From Parolsenella catena (lineage in GTDB: Bacteria; Actinomycetota; Coriobacteriia; Coriobacteriales; Atopobiaceae), in the NCBI RefSeq assembly GCF_003966955.1, contig NZ_AP019367.1, forward strand, positions 310,001 through 374,000: a stretch of DNA of 64,000 bases, given 5' to 3'. The first letter of the stretch is position 1. The number at the start of each line of letters is the position of its first letter. A program made the position numbers and the translations under genes. Below, one piece after another: positions 60,904 to 64,000 of the stretch. A model generated the notes under the pieces. It did no database searches and had not been told where the DNA came from. It saw only the letters and a program-made list of their open reading frames with translations.

Positions 60904-62469
60904 ATGGCGTCGGACAGGACGATAACCGAGAGGCGCACGAGCGTGGCGGTGGGTGCGATGGGGGCGGCCGTGCTCGTCGCCGTCCTCGTGCCGCTTCTGC
61001 TCATCAGCGCCTACAACCACTCCTACGCAGACGACTGGCACTATGGCGTGTGGGCCCACCTGGCGCTGCAGCAGACGGGCAACGTTGGCGTGGCCATCGT
61101 CACGGCCCTTCAGCAGGTGGGGAAGGCCTGGTTCGACTGGCAGGGCACCTACTCGGCGATCTTTCTCATGGCCATCGAGCCGAGCGTGTTCGGCGAGCAG
61201 TGCTACGTCATCGCCGCCCCGCTCGTCATGGCCTCGCTCGTGGCGGGGACGCTGTTCTTCTCCCATGTCGTGCTCGTCGAGCTCATGGGTGCGGACCGCG
61301 GCTCGTGGATCGGGCTGTCGTGCCTCGTCGTCGCCGTTCAGCTGCTGCTGCAGCCAAGCCCCGTCGAGGGCATCTTCTGGTTCAACAGCGCCGTGTACTA
61401 CACCACCTATCACGCCGCGGCCCTCGCGCTCGTTGGCTGCGTGCTGCGCGTGTGCGACCCGCGCCGCACGAGCCGCCCCGTCGGCGCCATGGTGGCGTCG
61501 TGCGTGCTCGCGGCGTTCGTCGCCGGGGGCAACTTCGTGACGGCGCTCGTGACCGCCGAGGTCATGGTCGTCGTTCTCGCCGTGCTCATCTACCAGGGCA
61601 GGCGCTGCGCCACTGATGTCCTGCCCGCGTTTGCCCTCATGGTGCTCGGGCTTGCGCTGTCGCTTGCCGCGCCGGGCAACGAGGTGCGCCAGCAGACGCA
61701 GTTTCCCGACGACGGTCTTGGCGTGGCGCAGACGGTCCTGCAGTCCTCGGTCGCGGCGTTCCAGTATCTCCAGCAGTGGTCGAGCGGCCTGGTGGTGATC
61801 CTGGCCGCCGTGAGCGTGCCCATTGCCGTTCGCGCGTGCGAGCGCGCCGCGGCCCGCGGCTGGACGTTCAGGTGGCCTGCGCTCGTCGTGGCCGCCTCCA
61901 TCGCCCTGTTTGCCACGAGCTTCACGCCCACGTTCTGGGCGCAGGGCTCGGTTGGGCCGGGCCGCGTGCAGAACTGCCGCTTCGACCTGTTCGTTGTGCT
62001 CGTGGTCGTTGACGTGTTCTGGGTGTGCGGGTGGCTGGCCGCCAGGCGTCGCGCCGCGGGCATGGGCGCCGCGCGTACGCAGGTCATGAGCGGCGTCGCG
62101 CTCGCGTGGGCGATGGCACTCGCCGTCGTGGTCCTCGGGTGCGTCGTGGGGTCCATGGCCGCGGACAAGGACCTGGGCGAGGACCTCTCGAGCGTCTCGG
62201 CGGCTCGCTCGCTTGCCTCGGGCCAGGCGGCTGCCTATGGCGAGCAGGTGTGGGAGCGCCTTGACTACATCGAGTCCTCGGACGAGGACAGCCTGCGCGT
62301 TCCCTACTACACCGACGTCCCCCACGTGCTGCTCATGGGAGACATTCGCGACAACATGGACAACTACATCAACTATCGCCTGTGCCAGTGGTATGGCAAG
62401 GAGTCCATCGTGGGCTACCATGCCGCGGTGGGCACGGGCCTTGGGACGGCGGCCTCCGATGCGTCGTAG
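60904..62469 (+). CDS. DUF6056-like polytopic membrane protein
   Basis: Protein of 521 aa with about ten hydrophobic helices. After helix 1 comes the YNHSYADDWHYGVWAHL loop, whose acidic Asp-Asp pair resembles the catalytic-loop position of GT-C glycosyltransferases, then WFDWQGTYSAIFLMAIEP and a C-terminal extracellular stretch ending GDIRDNMDNYINYRLCQWY. It resembles DUF6056 proteins, often found with cell-envelope polysaccharide genes. GCGAGGGAGGGGCGC precedes the ATG. Its end overlaps the next gene by 11 bp. Confidence 0.7.
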   Translation: MASDRTITERRTSVAVGAMGAAVLVAVLVPLLLISAYNHSYADDWHYGVWAHLALQQTGNVGVAIVTALQQVGKAWFDWQGTYSAIFLMAIEPSVFGEQCYVIAAPLVMASLVAGTLFFSHVVLVELMGADRGSWIGLSCLVVAVQLLLQPSPVEGIFWFNSAVYYTTYHAAALALVGCVLRVCDPRRTSRPVGAMVASCVLAAFVAGGNFVTALVTAEVMVVVLAVLIYQGRRCATDVLPAFALMVLGLALSLAAPGNEVRQQTQFPDDGLGVAQTVLQSSVAAFQYLQQWSSGLVVILAAVSVPIAVRACERAAARGWTFRWPALVVAASIALFATSFTPTFWAQGSVGPGRVQNCRFDLFVVLVVVDVFWVCGWLAARRRAAGMGAARTQVMSGVALAWAMALAVVVLGCVVGSMAADKDLGEDLSSVSAARSLASGQAAAYGEQVWERLDYIESSDEDSLRVPYYTDVPHVLLMGDIRDNMDNYINYRLCQWYGKESIVGYHAAVGTGLGTAASDAS

Positions 62470-64000
62470 CTTGAGGGCCGGGGACCTCGAGTGCGTTGCC
62501 GCCGGTCAGACGGGCGTTGGGCGCGCAGGTGGCGAGGGACGCCTCGGCGGGGCCGGCAGGGTAGGTGCGGCCCTCGCGCGCGTGGGGCTTGCGATGAGCG
62601 CGTGCTGCCTCGGCGTCGTCGTGCTTGTCGTGTGTCTCTCGACCGTGTGGCTCATGGTCGGCGCCGACGACGGAAACCTTACGCAGAGCATGTCGATCCG
62701 CACGTGGCTTGGCGCGGACACGCGCCTGGACCTCGCGCTTGGCCTCGTGGGCGCGATCGTTGTCCTGGCACTGTGTCGTTTGGCGCGGAGCTGTGGCCGC
62801 ATGCTCGACGGGCCATCCGCGACGCGGGCGCTCGTGGTGGGGACGCTTCTGTTTCAGCTCCTCGTCATCCTCGCGCTGCAGGCGCGCGACACCTACTGGG
62901 GAGACTCGTGGATGGTCTCCGACTTTGTGGACAAGGCCCTGGCGGGCGGCGTGACCTCCCTGTTCCGCGGCCCGTATCGCACGCTGTTCTACGACGCGCG
63001 CCTGTACTTCTCGTGCTATCCGTTCCAGGCGACGTTCTTCTGGCTTCTCTACGGCTTGCGCCTCGCCTTTGGCGACCTCGCGTTCATGGCGTTCCAGGTG
63101 CTGTCCGCGCTTTCGACGTCGCTGGGCGTCTGGGCGCTCATGTCGCTCGTGGGAAGCCTCACGAGCTCTGCCGGTGCCCGCCGCGTGGCGTGGGTGCTCG
63201 TTGCCCTGTGCCTGCCCATGTACTGGCTGTCGACGTTTCTGTACGGAAACGCCATGGGCTGCGGCCTTGCGCTGGCGTTTCTCGCGATGCAGGCGCGGGC
63301 GATGGGCGAGCGCGGGCGCGCTGCCGCCGGGTGGTGCGCCGGCTCGCTCGTGCCGCTTGCGCTGGCGCTGTGCGTGAAGGCGACGTTCGTGCTGTTTGCG
63401 ATCGGGGCCGTTCTCGCGTGGCTCGTCGTGGCGCTGTGCCGCGGGCGGGCGTGGGGGCTCGTGGGCTGCGTTGCCGTCGTGGCGTGCGCGCACGCGCTGT
63501 CGGGCCTGCCGTTCTCGGCGCTGCGGGCGGCCTCGGGCGGCTACGAGTTTGGCGAGCCGCTCACCACGCTCAACCACATCGAGCTCGGGCTGCGCATGGG
63601 CGCGGGCGAGTTCTACGTGAGCGTTGACGGGGGCGTCTACGAGTACGCGCCCGGCGGCTGGTCCAACCACGCCAACGCCGTGTGGCAGGCCTCGGGCGAG
63701 AACGCCGACGTGCAGAACGAGGTTGCCACCCACGAGCTTGCCGCCGACGTGCTCGGCTTTGCGAGCCACCCGCTCTCTGCGGCGCGCTTCTTTGCCGTGA
63801 AGCTCGCGACCGAGTGGGCCGACCCAACCTACCAGTCCCTGTACTACCTGTCCATGTGCGGCAACGCCGCCGGCGCGCGCGTGAACCCCGCCGACGAGTC
63901 CGCGTCGCTGGGCATCGCGTGCGCGAGGCTCACGAACCTGCTCGACGGCTATCAGACCGTGACGTTTGCCGCCGCGCTTGGCCTTCTCGTGCTTGCGTGT
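62459..64000 (+). CDS. Polytopic membrane protein, possible glycosyltransferase (partial)
   Basis: Incomplete at the window end; 514 codons are visible. ATG 62459 (MRRSLRAGDLE) lies inside the 3' end of the upstream gene with weak GGGACGGC upstream. About eight hydrophobic helices are seen, beginning GLAMSACCLGVVVLVVCLSTVWLM. The loop ARDTYWGDSWMVSDFVDKAL, with acidic residues, precedes FRGPYRTLFYDARLYFSCYP, again suggestive of a GT-C fold such as family 39/83. Sequence similarity to the upstream neighbour is limited, but both have the same general plan. Confidence 0.65.
   Translation, partial: MRRSLRAGDLECVAAGQTGVGRAGGEGRLGGAGRVGAALARVGLAMSACCLGVVVLVVCLSTVWLMVGADDGNLTQSMSIRTWLGADTRLDLALGLVGAIVVLALCRLARSCGRMLDGPSATRALVVGTLLFQLLVILALQARDTYWGDSWMVSDFVDKALAGGVTSLFRGPYRTLFYDARLYFSCYPFQATFFWLLYGLRLAFGDLAFMAFQVLSALSTSLGVWALMSLVGSLTSSAGARRVAWVLVALCLPMYWLSTFLYGNAMGCGLALAFLAMQARAMGERGRAAAGWCAGSLVPLALALCVKATFVLFAIGAVLAWLVVALCRGRAWGLVGCVAVVACAHALSGLPFSALRAASGGYEFGEPLTTLNHIELGLRMGAGEFYVSVDGGVYEYAPGGWSNHANAVWQASGENADVQNEVATHELAADVLGFASHPLSAARFFAVKLATEWADPTYQSLYYLSMCGNAAGARVNPADESASLGIACARLTNLLDGYQTVTFAAALGLLVLAC

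Noticed and set aside
1-64000. tRNA, rRNA, CRISPR arrays, prophage or integrase genes.
   Set aside because: Intergenic gaps were read for tRNA T-loop patterns, regular repeat-spacer arrays and integrase motifs; none was found by eye.

Overview
The window is high-GC, densely coded bacterial chromosome with short intergenic gaps, frequent GTG/TTG starts and strong AGGAGG-type ribosome binding sites. The gene content (bifid-type phosphoketolase, class Coriobacteriia-style small zinc-ribbon membrane proteins, DUF3793 with flavodoxin, several 2-hydroxyacyl-CoA dehydratase/activase proteins, a flavodiiron protein, galactitol-type PTS) suggests an anaerobic, fermentative actinobacterium of the Coriobacteriia, probably near Olsenella/Atopobiaceae. 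That placement is inferred from gene content only. I see no rRNA, tRNA, CRISPR array or intact insertion sequence.

Layout. 1-439: intergenic with a perfect 20-bp inverted repeat. 440-4380: flavodiiron protein, MFS exporter, HAD phosphatase, nitroreductase. 4496-10689 (minus): a 2-hydroxyacyl-CoA dehydratase-like protein with an abutting dehydratase-activase fusion, and a PreP-type M16 peptidase. 10823-15420: DMT transporter, coiled-coil/RlpA-like secreted protein, universal stress protein, undecaprenyl-diphosphatase, zinc-ribbon membrane protein. 15626-22838: PcrA helicase, MscS channel, flavin reductase fused to a membrane domain, two more zinc-ribbon proteins. 23024-28107: LacI regulator, phosphoketolase with an operator-like promoter and a three-hairpin leader, TrmB. 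28201-32575: LacI regulator divergent from a galactitol-family PTS (IIB, IIC, small membrane protein, IIA). 32748-36763: nadA-nadB-nadC-niaR with a predicted NiaR operator over the nadA -35 box. 37051-38605 (minus): flavodoxin, DUF3793 protein, small membrane protein. 38707-42082: lipase-like protein, ACT-domain protein, citrate synthase. 42193-48838 (minus): Kup potassium transporter, RlmKL rRNA methyltransferase with a long basic tail, cysteine synthase. 48839-49502: repeat-rich intergenic. 49503-58351: small orphan protein, EEP-family hydrolase, TetR regulator overlapping a 1590-residue double activase/dehydratase protein, argininosuccinate lyase. 58495-64000: class A PBP, then two overlapping large membrane proteins, the second cut by the window end.

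How it works together. The core physiology is anaerobic: phosphoketolase-based sugar breakdown, PTS uptake, O2 removal by the flavodiiron protein, an iron-sparing flavodoxin, de novo NAD synthesis under its own repressor, and a citrate synthase that here probably feeds glutamate synthesis. Two separate loci encode ATP-driven low-potential iron-sulfur electron-transfer proteins of the dehydratase/activase type. Their substrates cannot be named from sequence; the TetR-controlled giant protein is the most intriguing system in the window. Several dispersed palindromes and a paired 25-bp repeat recur between genes.
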